From NCBI GenBank assembly GCA_002105175.1, contig MCGE01000004.1:1922001-1986000 (forward strand): a stretch of 64,000 bases of DNA, read 5' to 3'. The DNA is from Absidia repens (Eukaryota > Mucoromycota > Mucoromycetes > Mucorales > Cunninghamellaceae). The notes below the pieces were generated by a model that was not told the origin of the DNA, did no database searches, and was given only the letters and a program-made list of their open reading frames with translations. A program made the translations under genes and the position numbers. How positions within the stretch are numbered: position 1 is the first letter of the stretch; each line of letters starts with the position of its first letter. Positions 37,957 through 51,385 of this stretch are shown piece by piece.

Positions 37957-40153
37957 ATGGCAAGCAAAAAGCAAGCGTTTTCTGTTAGACTGAACCGTGA
38001 TGCTTACAATATGATTCTCCGCCAACCAAAGTCCATGCGTATAGAAATTGGCGATTCATCTTCGGTACGTCTGAAAAAAAATATGGAAAAAAGGGAATAG
38101 TGAACACGTTGTTCCTCTTATTGATGTATATTGATTTTATGGATTGCTCATTATCTTCAAGTTAATGGTTATTGGTGAACGACCATTTGAATTGAATCTT
38201 CGACGGGAACTATCAACGGTGCAAGTCTACAAGAAAATTCAGCAAATCAATATGGATGACGACAACCGAATACGATACGTTGGGGATGTTACTCACACTG
38301 TACATATGAAGCAAACTCTCTCTGAAGACGACAAGAAACGGGCTAGAAGCAGAACTGAGCAAGTCGAAAAGGAAAAGAACGCAAAGAAGATTGAATTACT
38401 GGATGTGCCAGGTATCCCTACACCAACCAAAATGTATGGAAGCAGCAACACTACTCCCACGGCGCCCTTAAAAGCTTCCCCAACCAAACGCAACAACTTG
38501 TTATCACCTTCTGCTGCCAAAAACCACTCTTCTTCACGATCATCCAATTACATGGCTTCTACCAAAATTGCATCCTCTTCTTCTCCCGCACCTCATGGTG
38601 GCTCTGGTAGCACTGATAATGGTGGCACTAGTCGTTTGGAAGGTGCAGCTCTGGCAAATCTTCGGGAAAGACTGATTCATTTATTGGCTTTGGACCCACG
38701 ACCCACTGATCAGCTGATTCAAATGCTCAAGGTTGCCGCTGTTGACTTATCGCCTTTGCTGAAAAAAGTAAGTCTAATAATACAAATACTATTATAGGAG
38801 AAGGGATTGCTTTTGATTGAATATTCACTTTTTTCTTTTATTATTTAGGTCGCTGTATTTACAAACTCGGCGTGGTGCTTACGGCCTGAAGTATTTAAGG
38901 AAATCAAAATTTGGGAATGGACCCGCTATGATGACAAGGAACGGGCCTCGGTGCGGAAAAAAGCTGAAGATGCTTACGATGTTTTGAAACTTCCTCGGAA
39001 TGCTCCAGAAAGGGCAAATTTATTACAACGCAAATCTCGTCGACCCTCACCAAAATTGATTCCCCCACCGTCCCAGCATACACCAACTCTTGGAAGCAAC
39101 AGCAATGTCAATACAGCCACGAAAAATGAATCCACTACTCCCAACAGCATCCCTCATACCAATTATTCATCTTCTACATCATCATTATCATCACATATAA
39201 AAACTACAAACAACTATACTCACAACAATGACACCATTAATACCAACCCCAAACGTGGAAGACTGGATACCGATGACTCCAGCAATTTAAAACTTACAGC
39301 AATGAAGAAAAGAAAGTCGGAAAAGCCAGCAAAACCAAAATCATCCAGTTCTTTGGAACCCACTATCAGTGCTACCGTCAATTCTGCCATACCACCATCA
39401 TCAAAGCAACACCCCTCCTCACCAGCCTATTCAACATCAACAAAGAAACGGCGTACTGAAATCAAAAAACAAAGAATACAAGCAGGTAAAAGGAATCAAG
39501 TAATGACGGTCAACTGCGACATTCTGGCTAACCCCAAATGTTACATTTTTTTATCTATAGCGCACCGACTGAATGCGATCGAATCCACAACACTACATGA
39601 TAACGATGTAGTCAGCAGCACCGATCTAGACGACGATGACGATGATGACAACAACGAAGGGGAAGAAAACGAACGTGAACATGGCAGCCATCATCGAAGC
39701 ATCAAATCCTATGTGGCTCCAACTATACATACTCAAATGGACTTTGACCTGCTGTGCAAAGAACACCAAAAAACACAACAAGATTATATCCGATTCAAAA
39801 GAGCCTTTGTGCAAAATCACCCTATATATGTCCAAGCTCTGGCGGCAGTAAACGAACAGGACAAGAAAATGTTTGAACGGAAACTCAAGGCGTATTACAA
39901 ATCAAAAGGTGGCGATATGAACAAATGGCGACTTCTCATGCAACTCTCCAGGCGATTTAATGGGACACACGCGAAAATCAACATCATGTGGGATACCATT
40001 GAAAAGGCTTATCGGCAAAAGAAATTCTCTCTGCACCTAAATCGGAAATCTTCCTCTTCGTCCTCTTCCTCGTCGGCGTCATCTTCACCACCACCACCAC
40101 GACCTCGATCAGTATCTTCCAAATCCATCAAGAAATCCTCTGCACGTAGGTGA
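37957..40153 (+). CDS. RNA polymerase II elongation factor ELL-like protein
   Basis: Exons 37957-38064, 38162-38767, 38849-39485 and 39561-40153; 647 residues. The middle region (LRERLIHLLALDPRPTDQLI, then SAWCLRPEVFKEIKIWEWTR, about residues 205-285) matches the ELL winged-helix core. The C-terminal region (YVAPTIHTQMDFDLLCKEHQ, FVQNHPIYVQALAAVNEQDK, about 480-600) matches the occludin/ELL homology domain, a three-helix bundle. Between them lies a Ser/Asn/Lys-rich linker and an acidic Asp run near 450. ELL suppresses polymerase II pausing within elongation complexes. The last intron, 39486-39560, is 75 nt with no in-frame stop, so retention would add 25 residues. The final residues are Ser/Pro/Lys-rich. 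Confidence 0.85.
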
Positions 40154-41271
40154 TTTGGTATGTCTTCCCGCCACTGTTTTTCCTTTTTACCGTAGTTTAA
40201 TACTCTATTCAGTTAGTCTTTACCCAAAGAATATTTTTTTTTACCGTCTATTTAGTTTAGATATATCCCCTTTGTTTGATTATTGAAATGAATAAAAAAA
40301 AAACACTTGTCCACTATCATGTTTGTATCAACGCAAACGTGACTTTCACATGAATACTTATTGTTGTCAATGTGATTACTGTTACTATTTTTATTTATTG
40401 GTGTGTCTATACAGTATTGGGAGGCAAAATTTGTGCAACTTTTATTTTTAAGGAGATAATGAATGTTAGCGTGGGGGGGGAAGTGCATTGCATGGTGGTT
40501 ATGAAAAGGAAAAGGGATTAGATACTGCTTATGTAAGGCAATTTGCAGCATTGAGCTAATGTCGATGACAGAATTATATCGTGTAGCTCAGCTAGAAAGT
40601 ATAAAATCCATACATTTCACGGAAAATACTAGGGAGGGAAGGGGGTTGCTTGACAATAAAGCTCTAATCACATAATATGATAGTGCAGATGAATTTTTTA
40701 TTTTTATGAAAAAAAACCAGCTCAGAGGGTCGAAGGATTGCAGCATCACATCGTTTACTAAAGAAAGGGAATATTATGCGGGTAAACTAAATACCTTCTA
40801 GTGAGCTTCAATTACTATATTTTTATAAGCACACTAAAGGTTATTTCTTCATACGTGCTTCACTGTCCATTTTTTATACCTTCACCACGACCATTTTCCA
40901 AAACCATTCAAGAAATTCCTTTTCCTCTTATTTAGAAATCTACTACAGTAGATGAAGCATGAAGTACGACGATTGATTATTTTTGTCTCATAAATAACCT
41001 TCTGTATTGTGTACACATCAGCTTTTTTTCTTTCTCCAAGCACAGGCTAAATACAGCAATGCATATGATATTACAGTACATACTGTAGAGACCCACGACA
41101 ACGATGTCAATGGGGAAATGTAATCGCATAGTTGTTTTGAATAGTATCATTATTTTTATGTGTGTATACATGCAATATATATCAATATAGAGGTCTTCTG
41201 AGGCCGTATTTTGTGGTCGTTTTTTTTTTTTCATCGATCAGAAGTGCGATTCACCGAGAGGGACAAAAAAT
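40154..41271. other. Intergenic, 3' of the ELL gene
   Basis: AT-rich. It includes the second repeat type (separate entry) at about 41000-41190. No coding gene recognised. Confidence 0.5.
41000..41190 (-). repeat. Second dispersed sequence, copy A
   Basis: On the minus strand the core ATGCGATTACATTTCCCC followed by ATTGACATCGTTGTCGTGGG (41129-41084) matches the plus-strand sequence near 58119-58166 at roughly three quarters of positions over 48 bases, most differences being transitions. Both sit in a frame reading F-P-(I/V)-D-I-V-(V/I)-V-G. Boundaries are approximate. Confidence 0.45.
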
Positions 41272-41680
41272 ATTTAAATTCCGCCAACAAGAAAATTTTT
41301 ATTGCTGTCCATCTTTTAATTTTTTTCTCTCTCTTCCTCTTTCTTCCCATCATTGAACTTCTTTGAGGTTGTGTCGATCTTAGAATTATACAAGGACTAG
41401 TTTAGAAGGGTTTTTAGCTCAGGGATTACAAGATGCATGGGGAAACCCTTTCATTTTGGATTCAAGAATTAGGACCACCAATAAATAGTTGACTTTTTGA
41501 AGCCTCCCTTAGCTTAATCTGGTGCTAGTTTGTCCATAGTGTGTATCTATATCTGAATAAAATATGACTCTTTTTACATGCTTTAATTAAAAATGTCCCA
41601 CTAGTCTCATTCATGTCCTGTGCAGTAAATATTTTTTTACCATCGCCGCATTAGAATATTGTTGGTTGTTCACAGTGAAA
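41272..41680 (+). repeat. Dispersed element, copy 3
   Basis: Same family as copies 1 and 2 but with a degenerate 5' end (TTCCGCCAACAAG replaces the CACGTG block). The core at 41400-41460 is well kept (GAAGGGTTTTTAGCTCAGGG, TACAAGATGCATGGGGAAAC), as are CTGAATAAAATATGACTC and the tail motif TGTCCCACTAGTCTC. The shared short frame is open for about 30 codons. Confidence 0.72.
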
Positions 41681-42853
41681 AAGAAAGAAGGAGAAGAACT
41701 ATCATGGTTCTTTATATTTACAGACTTACTATGTTTTATGTTGCTATAGATGAGCCAATACAACCTTGTCGCTCGTGATTTTCCCCCAACAATTCCCTGA
41801 TCTCCACGACGCATAACTTATCTTATTTGGATGAAGCATGGTAATATATATTACTTAACTAGGTACTCATTTTGTGGAGCAAATAATCTCATTGCATCCT
41901 GAAGGGATCATATATGGTAAATTTTTCCGTGGCTTGATGTGGTTTGATACAGACTGGCATACAATGGCAGATAAGGTGGCGAATTTGGCTGGTCAAGCTG
42001 GTATCCCATTTCCGAAGTGATACCCCTGAATACAAATCCCTCAGCCTTTGTCCGTGTAATTGTAGGGAAGGATCCTGATATTGATCACGGTTTGGATATT
42101 TTTTTTTTTTTGGTGTAGTTTACTTTTTTTTCTATTTTATTATTTTTACTTATTATGGTGATTAATAAGTTGTGGGCGGTCTGTCCAATTATTAAATTAG
42201 AAAAGGGATGACCATTGAAGGAGGAGCGTATTCTTTGTTTATAAAAAAGGGGCATATGTGTTTGGTTGAGTATTATTTGTCATTGTCATTTTTATTGTAT
42301 GTATTTGTTATATTTGATAGGTTAGCTTATTTTTATTGTTTACTACTCATAGCTGTAGTTATTCCTTATTCCTTTTGTTTGCTCTATCATTGATATGTAT
42401 GATTTATTATATTATAGTTTTTTGTTTGAGTGTTTTTAAAATACAGTAGCATCTATATGATTTTGGGATTTGGGATTGGTATTTAGATTAAAAATGTAAT
42501 GAAGCCCCTAACATCATAGGTTCGGGATAGCTTTATATTTACAATATATATGGTACAATAACAGCAAAATCCCTAGATTGAGAGCCCAAATGGATAATGT
42601 CAGAAAGAATGGCAAAAAGGGATAAGGGGAAATTAGATGACATGGCGGTCTACCGCTAACTGTATCATATTTCTTTAATCGTATGCGTTTACTGATTCCA
42701 TTTATATATGCACATATCATGAAGCTCTCACTTTCTACGAACAAAGAAAATCACTCCTATAAAAACAAGTCAAATAAAATTAATAATTCAAATCCCTTTT
42801 TCTACCTTTTAATATTTATTTATCATTGATCCATTCATATCATATTTTCATAA
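41681..42853. other. Intergenic with a possible coding relic
   Basis: At 41862-42020 (+) a short frame reads THFVEQIISLHPEGIIYGKF and then TDWHTMADKVANLAGQAG before a TGA; the ADK.AN.A pattern is reminiscent of the last motif of RNase H domains in retroelements but is too short to classify. The rest is AT-rich sequence without a recognised gene. Confidence 0.35.
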
Positions 42854-43439
42854 ATGCAACTTGATCCGATTTTTCTTTTTCTTTTTCTGGTGTCCCTTAC
42901 TTTAGTGACTGGTGTACCTACTAAATATGAGCGTCGGTCAAAAGCGGTGGATAAAGTCGAAGGTGTTTTTTATAATGGAATAGGCACTTATTATAATGTA
43001 CTCGGCATTGGGTCTTGCGGGGAATCTGACTCGGATGATGAAATGGTGGTAGCTGTCAATCAACCGCAAATGGAAAATGGTGAACAATTGTTTATTTTTT
43101 GCATGAATGAATGCCAAATTTCAAATGCCGCAAATTCTCATTGTCATTTTTATTACTTTGTAATTAGGTGCCAACCCAAATCAAAATCCAGAATGTGACG
43201 AACATGTCGAGATTGAAGGAGAACAAGGGAAAAAAGTTACAGCACGAATAGTTGATACTTGTCCAGGTTGTGATAGACAAAATTTGGATATGTCACCCAA
43301 AGGTAAAACAAAACAAAGAAACTACGAATCCACTCTGTACACGTTAAAACTAATAAGCACGTATTTAGTTTTTCAAGCTGTTTGTGGTAGTTTAAGCAAA
43401 GGCAACTGTAAAATCAAGTGGAACTTCAAAGGCAACTAA
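42854..43439 (+). CDS. Secreted RlpA-like double-psi beta-barrel protein
   Basis: Exons 42854-43079, 43168-43302 and 43369-43439; 143 residues. An N-terminal signal peptide (MQLDPIFLFLFLVSLTLVTG) is followed by a DPBB domain: GIGTYYNVLGIGSCGES, DDEMVVAVNQPQM, CDEHVEI, KKVTARIVDTCPGCDRQNLD and a final KIKWNF strand. Six Cys after the signal could form disulfides. This small-domain architecture is common among fungal secreted proteins related to barwin, expansin and the so-called riboflavin aldehyde-forming enzymes. Catalysis is not established for such proteins; a role in cell-wall binding or remodelling is inference. Confidence 0.85.
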
Positions 43440-43715
43440 CTAGAATTGTACAAATAAAATTATTAAGCTGGGGAATTTTTTATTGTTCTTTTAAGCTTTT
43501 TTCTTTTGTTATTGGATCATCAAATTTCTTCCGAGAAAAGATGTCGGAATTTAAATTAATTCTTTAAATGGTGGAAGTTGGCTTTTTTTCTTTCTTCGTT
43601 CTCTTTCCGTTTTTTTCCCTTTTACTCTTTTTTTTTTTGATTTACAGGCATATATATATTATTATTATTATTTTCTTTTTCTTTTTTTTTTTTTTTTTTT
43701 GATTTACCTGATAAT

Positions 43716-44474
43716 ATGACACTTGATATAACCACGTTACCTTTATCTGACAAAAAAACGGAACTGCTGTACAAAACAGAAATGTGCAGAAACTGGCAAG
43801 AAATTGGGCAATGCAGGTAAAGTGCATGTAAGAACATTACCTTTTGATATTTTTTATATCTTACTAATGCACTTATTATTATTGCATATGTATATGTCTA
43901 TTTTTTCTACAATAGATATGGGAAAAAGTGCTGCTTTGCTCATGGGATCAAAGATATGAAGATGATCATACGCCATTCGAAATACAAAACGCAGATTTGT
44001 AGAACTTACCATTTGACAGGAACATGCTCATATGGAGTCCGCTGCACATTTATACATCAGGACCCACAACCACATATCCCAGTGCTATCAGAACCTTCAT
44101 CCTCTTCAACAACATCTGTCTCATCGACTTCCTCATCACCAACGCCCGCACCAACATCGCCAACGGCTTATTATAATACCCTCCCTTCCACAGCCGATGA
44201 CTTTACCGCACAGTCAAAAATGGTTACTGTCTTTGCACCTTCTTCTTCAACATCATCTTCCATCACTGCACCAGCGTCAGCGTCAGCATCAACATCGTCA
44301 TCATCGTCATCATCATCTTTGTCATCTTGGTTGATTACATCGAACCCCGGATTCTCATCCATTTGGTTATCAGATAATAATAACATCAATAGCAACAATG
44401 ATGGCAAGAACAGCAACAATGAAAATGAATTTTGGCAAGCAGGTCTCCATCTTTCTTCCAAAAACATCTGGTGA
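43716..44474 (+). CDS. Tandem CCCH zinc-finger RNA-binding protein (TIS11/tristetraprolin type)
   Basis: Exons 43716-43816 and 43916-44474; 219 residues. Two Cx8Cx5Cx3H fingers: CRNWQEIGQCRYGKKCCFAH (split by the intron) and CRTYHLTGTCSYGVRCTFIH, each preceded by a YKT-type lead-in (LYKTEM, KYKTQI). This spacing is the hallmark of proteins that bind AU-rich elements in mRNA 3' untranslated regions and promote decay. The remaining 150 residues are Ser/Thr/Pro/Ala/Asn-rich without a domain. The first ATG is very close to a long T run upstream, so a further 5' exon cannot be excluded. Targets unknown. Confidence 0.88.
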
Positions 44475-45616
44475 AATTGCGTGTCCTATCTTTATTATAT
44501 TATTATTATTTTTTTTACCCTCACGACCTCCTTACCCTTCCCTATTACCATTATTCATTCCTATGTATTTTGCTCGCTACCTTCATTATTATCATACCTA
44601 GTTCCATCCAAATGTTTTTTATTTTTATTTTTTAGTATATTATTGTCATTCCCCTTTAGGTCAGTTAATTTTTTTATCATATATCAAATAAAAACCATAT
44701 ATCTTTTACAAATTTGTATCTTGAGTTTAAAGGTGGCATGGTAGTGGATGGTAGCTGAAAAAACTAAACTATTTCAAATTGAACGGCTATTTGAAAGGTA
44801 TATCTACACTCTCAAAACCAGGGTTTCTTTTTTTTTTTTTTTGGAAGGCGGAGCTCATAATGACGATGTCAATCCATATGCATTGTAGTGAAGACGGGGG
44901 GCAATGCTGATAATCAATAGGAATTATTTTCTTTGTTGTCGTTTATATTATTCTTTTTCTCTAATTTTGTGTTGGCTTTTTATTTTTATTTTTATTTTTG
45001 TTGTGAACAAACAATTATCAAGAATACTGAATTGGACCAACAGGATCAACCCAAAAAATGGTACTTGGAAGGTATTCTTTGTCTTCTCTCTCATTTATCT
45101 CCTTATTCCCCGGGAAATGAACCACCTTCAAGTCTTTTGGCTAAAAATAGAACATGAAAAAGTACATTATCTTGATTCTCTCTATAAAATCACTGATTCA
45201 TTTGTGATTCCTGGATTATCCAATTTTTATATCATGAATATTTAGGTAATCTTTTAGATTTAGTGAAAAGAGAGGAAACGGGGTGGTGATTATATTCATT
45301 AAAACATATCTTCTCATCTCTGATTGACAAATAATTTTTTTTCAGGTACCAACCTTAATTTTGGTGGTAAATTTAGGTCAAAGTGAATGGGTTTTCTTCT
45401 TCTTTTTTTTTTTTTTTTAATTGAAACGTGACGGGAAATTATACATTCTGCAATAAAAAAGGTTGGCGGGGATTTTTCTTTTTATTGAGATGGGGAACCT
45501 CAAAGAAAAATCAGTGCTGTGATACTAGAGATTCGAGGCAAGAATTTTTGGCCGAGAAAAAAAGTCCGGCTCTGTGTTTGAATTCCACGGCATAAAAGTT
45601 TTGGGCGCAATCGAGT

Positions 45617-45651
<35 letters not shown>

Positions 45652-46659
45652 AAACTCGCAATATGATCCCCTGGAACAAAAAGTACAAACAAGGCATATG
45701 TTTCGATTCAAAGTTTCAAAACAATATGTTCTTGGGATAGGGAATAGTGAGCAGCTCTTAATTTCTTATTTGTCGGGGCACCGATGAAGGAAAAATGATA
45801 CTCCATTCCAACACTTCAGGTTCTTTTTTTTTTTTTTTTGTCAAATCGAATGGCACTATACTGAAATTTCAGTTTGGAAGCATTACTAGCATGCCTGGAG
45901 TAAAACCATAATACCGAGAAAAAATTACCTTGACTTTTTTTGGGGGAGGGGATCTGTGATCATCGAGGTGGGAGAAGAATAATCCATGTTCCAGATAATC
46001 ACGGGAAAATTTTCACGAAGGATGCTTATCTCTAAAGTACCAGTCAATAATTCTTCCAATTTATAATGGAGTATAAAAATTTATGGCAGAGAGCATTGAA
46101 TGCAAACGAATTGTGTGTAACCGGAGCAAACCGACCATCGCCGTTTACTGCAGTACCCAACAAATCATTAAAAGAAAACATTGACGATGCCAGTTGTGGT
46201 TATATAAGAAATATCGTAATCGTTACAGAAAAGATCTGAAATTGATCACTCATAACACCAATGCTCAAAAACATGTGTAAAAAGGCGGTGTTTTAATTGC
46301 TTGGGCTTTGGCATATTGATCATCAAGGAGAAGAAGAAAACGCTTTTGAAGAACTCAGAAAGGCACAGTAGCAGGGAATTCAATAATTTCATCATCATTG
46401 ATTGCAGCACAACATATTTTTTTGGAGTAAAATGTTTTATGCTGCTGTCAATAGTTTACCCATTTAAAGCGGCGCTATTGATTTGCCGCTTTTTTTTTTT
46501 GCAGGAGGGGCATTATATAAAAGTTGGATCTCCAAATATTTTCTTTTTATCTTATTTTTTTTTATCCCACTTTATACTTATTTATATATCATTGTCACTT
46601 TTATTACTTTTATTTATATCTATCTGCATACACATTAATATCTTTTCATTATCACCATC
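44475..46659. other. Long intergenic region upstream of the PDR transporter
   Basis: Contains the CCCH gene poly(A) region, A/T homopolymers (T18 near 44830, A32 near 45619, T16 near 45824) and the transporter promoter with a CT/AT leader before 46660. A short match (ATTGACATCGT on the minus strand near 44866) to the second dispersed sequence was seen but is too short to count as a copy. Open frames here lack codon structure or domains. Confidence 0.5.
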
Positions 46660-49600
46660 ATGGATATGCCAGCTTTAGAACATGGTATGCCTAATGATAT
46701 GGTCGATCGAGATCAAGAACATTATATTCGGCGACAACATGACGGAGGCTCCGAAACCACTGTCAACATGACCTCCCATGGAAAAAACGAAGTGACCAAA
46801 ACCGACACGCATCATACAGAAGGTGGATTTGGTGAACGTGAAGGCAATGCTGTGGATATTGACACCGCTATGCAAGACTACGAAGAATTACGCAAGGAGC
46901 TGACGCATCAATCTCGACGTATCTCAAAAACAGCAAATGAAGCCGAAGCTGGTGTTGGTGATTTTGATTTAACCGACTTCTTAAGAAATCAAAATGAACA
47001 AGGTCAGGCTGCAGGATTCCATCCAAAACATATGGGTGTCTATTGGAAGAATCTGGTGGTTCAAGGTTTAGGTGCTGATGCCAAAACAATTCCTACCAAT
47101 TATACGTGGCTGGCAAGTGCTGTTCAATTTTGGAAATGGGGCAAACATGAAGGCCACGACTTTACTATTCTTAAGGGAAACGATGGCTTTTGTAAAGATG
47201 GTGAAATGCTCTTGGTCTTGGGCCGTCCTGGTGCTGGCTGTACTACTCTACTTCGAATTTTGGCCAATATGCGAAAGGTACAGTGACAAAACAGTATGAT
47301 TTAAACCCCGTGTTTTTTTATTACGATCAGTATTTTTTTTTTAAATTCTCTTGTTTCTATTTATCGCTTTTTACATAGTCATATACGAACATTGAAGGCG
47401 AAGTTTGTTATGGCGGTATTGAAGCTCAAGAATTTAGCAAATTCTTCAGAGGCGAAGTTTGTTACAACGAAGAAGAAGATCTCCATTATCCTACATTGAC
47501 CACCAAACAAACTTTGACTTTTGCTTTGAAAAACAAGACTCCTGGAAAACGCCTTCCTGACGAAAGCCGAGCTGAATTCATCAACAAGATTCTTTACATG
47601 CTTGGAAATATGTTGGGTCTCACCAAACAAATGGACACAATGGTCGGTAATGCGTTTGTCCGTGGTCTCTCTGGTGGTGAACGCAAGCGTCTCTCCATTG
47701 CCGAACAAATGACCACTTCCAGCTCTATCAATTGTTGGGATTGTTCTACTCGTGGTTTGGATGCCTCCTCTGCTTTGGATTATGTCCGTTCTCTTCGTAT
47801 TATGACTGATGTGATGCACAAGACGACTATCTCCACTCTCTATCAAGCCTCTGACTCTATCTTCCACTTGTTTGACAAGGTCATGGTCTTGGACGAAGGT
47901 CGCTGTATCTACTTTGGTCCCACTGCCAACGCCAAGCCTTACTTTGAAGACATTGGTTTCTATTGCCCTGAGCGCAAGTCGACTCCTGATTTCTTGACTG
48001 GTCTCTGCAATGCCAATGAACGCCAAATGAAGCCTGGGTTTGAAAACAAAGTGCCTCTCAACTCTGTCCAATTCGAAAAGGTGTACAAGGATAGCACTCT
48101 GTATGGTGAAATGATGCGTGAACGTGATGCCTATGAAGCCAAAATCGCCCAAGACAATCCTGCCGAACACTTCCGTGAAGCTGTTCGTGATGCCCATCAA
48201 AAACATGCCTCCAAGCGCTCTCCCTTTGTGTCTACCTACTATCAACAAGTTGTTTCTCTCACTATTCGTCAATTCCAACTTATTTTTGGTGACAAGGGTG
48301 CTCTTGTATCTCGCTATGGTGGTGTCGTAGTCAAAGGCTTGATTATGGCCTCTGTATTCTTTATGATCCCAACTGATGTATCTGGCGCATTCTCGCGTGG
48401 TGGTGCCATTCTCTTCTCTCTTCTATTCAACGCTCTGATTGCCCAATCCGAACTAGCAGCATTTATGCAAGGTCGTCGTGTTCTGGAAAAGCATAAGGGA
48501 TTTGCCTTGTACCATCCTTCTGCTTTTTATATTGCCCAAGTCATCACTGATATACCTTTGGCCGTCATTCAAGTTCTGGTATTTGAAATCATTGTATATT
48601 TCATGATGGGTTTTGTTATGGATGCTGGGAAGGTAACAAAAAAAAAACAAAACAAAAAAAAAAGAGATGAGTTGATTGTGATCTTGTATGTTAATAATAT
48701 CTGTGTATTTTTAGTTCTTTACTTTCTTCATTATCCTTGTTGTCACCAATATTTGTATGAATGGTTTCTTCCGCTTCTGGGGTGCCGTTGCTCCTACTTT
48801 CTTTACTGCTTCTCAAGTCAGTTCTGTGTTTTTAATTGCTGCATTGGTTTACTGTGGCTACCAAGTAAGTGAATGGATGGGGAGGAAAAGGGATTTACAA
48901 TTTTACCAATATTTGCTAATTTTTTTTTTTACTTTAATAGATTCCTTACAATCAAATGCATCCTTGGCTGATGTGGATTTACTGGATCAACCCTTTGGCG
49001 TACGGCTATAAAGCTCTTATCTCCAACGAAATGACTGGAATGAAATTCTCTTGCGACGGTGCCGGATCTGTTCCTAATGGGCCTACTTACAATGATCAAG
49101 CTTATCAAACATGTCTTCTAGCTGGTGCTAAACCTGGGGCGGACTTTGTCTTAGGTGATGACTACTTGCATTACGCATATGGTTATGAAACTTGGCAACG
49201 CTGGATTGATTTTGTCGCTGTACTTTTGTTTTTCTTTTTCTTCACTCTCATTACCGCCCTTGCCATGGAATATATCGAATTGAACAAGGAAGGCTCTGTC
49301 ACAAAAGTCTTCAAGCGAGGTTGTGCCCCCAAGGAAGAAGATGAAAGCAAGCTTTTGGAACAAACTGTCACTGTCAATGACCAGGAAATGGAAGCGGTAA
49401 ATGATGGAACGACCTTCTCTTGGCATCATATGGATTATACTGTACCAGTGAAGGGTGGCACCCGTCAACTTTTGAACAATATTGGTGGTATTGTCAAACC
49501 TGGTCATCTTACTGCATTGATGGGCTCCTCTGGTGCTGGCAAAACTACATTACTCGATGTGTTGGCGAAACGTAAGACCATTGGCAAAATTGAAGGTCGT

Positions 49601-51256
49601 ATTTACATGAACGGTGAACCACTTGGCAACGACTTTGAACGTGTGACTGGATACTGTGAACAAATGGATGTACACAACCCCAATGCGACTGTCCGTGAGG
49701 CGCTCCAATTTTCTGCTTATCTTCGCCAACCTGCTGATGTCTCTATTGAAGAAAAGAATGCCTATGTAGAACAAATCATCACTCTTATGGAAATGGAAAA
49801 GATTGGTGATGCTCTTGTCGGTGATCTCGAAGCTGGTATTGGTATCTCGGTTGAAGAACGCAAGCGTTTGACTATTGCTACCGAATTGGTCGGTAAACCC
49901 AAGCTCCTCTTTTTGGATGAACCCACCTCTGGTCTTGATGCCCAATCTTCTTACAACATTGTTCGATTTATTCGTAAATTGGCGAATGCTGGCTGGCCTG
50001 TCTTGTGTACCATCCATCAACCTTCTGCTACGTTGTTTGAACATTTTGACCATCTTATGTTGCTTGTCCGTGGTGGACGTACTGCTTATTATGGTGAAAT
50101 CGGTCCTGATGCTCACACGATGATTGACTACTTTGAATCCAATGGCGGCCCCAAGTGCTCTCCCAGTGCCAATCCTGCTGAATATATCCTGGAATGTGTC
50201 GGTGCCGGTACCGCTGGCAAGGTCACTCAAGACTGGGCTGATGTTTGGGCAAACTCGAAGCAAGCCAAGGCTTTAGAAGATGAACTCGAACAAATCCATG
50301 GCTCTATTGATAAGAATGCGAAACACAAGAAGGTCTCGGCTTACTCACAATCCATCTGGCAACAATTCTTGATCGTCTACAAACGCATGAATGTCTCGTG
50401 GTGGCGATGCCCTACCTACAACATTGGACGTCTATTTAACGTATGCTTCGTATCAATTTTGTCTGGTTTCTCCTTCTGGAAACTTGGAAATTCTCCAGCG
50501 GATATGCAAAACCGTATGTTCTCAGTGTTTACTACTCTCTTGATGAGTAACGCTTTGATTATTCTCGCTCAACCTCGTTTTATGGCTGAACGTATGTGGT
50601 TCCGTCGTGAATATGCCTCCAAATATTATGGCTGGGCTCCTTTTGCCTTATCTTGCATCATTGTTGAAATTCCTTATCTTTTGGTGTCATCGGCTCTCTT
50701 CTTGTTTTGCTTCTACTGGACAGCTGGCTTACAAAACGAATCTGACCGTGTTGGTTTCTTCTTTATCCATTTCTTCATCTTTTTGCTCTACTCGGTGACG
50801 CTGGGTTTCATGATTGCCTCCTTCTCTTCCAGTCCTCCCATGGCAGCTGTTATCAATCCCTTTTTTACCTCGCTTCTTATTCTGTTTGCTGGTATTATGC
50901 AACCTCCTTCTGCAATGCCCTATTTCTGGCGTTCCTGGATGTACTGGCTCGATCCATACCACTACTTAATCGAAGGTCTGGTAGTCAATGTCATGGATGG
51001 TGTTGAAGTACAATGTTCCGGTAACGATTGGGTCACCGTCAATGCTCCTTCTGGTCAAACATGTGGTCAATACTTCGAACAATTCTTCACCGATGGTGGT
51101 CTTGGTTACTTGGAAAATGCTAATGCTACTGACTCATGCAACTACTGTCAATACTCCGCTGGTAATGACTTTTATGAAGCAAGAATTGGTTGGTCAATGA
51201 GTAACAGGTAATTTCTTTAGTCATTTATCTTGATATAAATCACAATCCAATACTAA

Positions 51257-51287
<31 letters not shown>

Positions 51288-51385
51288 GCAGATGGAGAGA
51301 CATGGGGATTCTTGCGGCTTATTGGATCTTCAACGTGCTAGCATTTACTGTGTTTGTCTTCATGTTTAGAAAAGCCAAGCGATAA
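46660..51385 (+). CDS. PDR-type full-size ABCG transporter (pleiotropic drug resistance)
   Basis: Exons 46660-47277, 47379-48632, 48715-48864, 48941-51207 and 51292-51385; 1460 residues, layout (NBD-TMD)x2 as in yeast Pdr5. First NBD: Walker A GRPGAGCTTLLRIL (about 188), signature VRGLSGGERKRLSIAE (about 300) and WDCSTRGLDASSAL, the degenerate Walker A (Cys for Lys) typical of fungal PDR proteins. Second NBD: GSSGAGKTTLLDVL (about 871), GISVEERKRLTIATELVG and LLFLDEPTSGLD (about 998), with the reduced signature also typical. Each half ends in six predicted membrane helices. Such pumps export lipophilic drugs, sterols and lipids across the plasma membrane; the substrate is unknown. The last intron carries a T28 run next to its 3' splice site. 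Confidence 0.96.

Noticed and set aside
44904..45245. Open frame upstream of the PDR transporter
   Set aside because: Hydrophobic composition from T-rich DNA, no homologous motif, no splice support.
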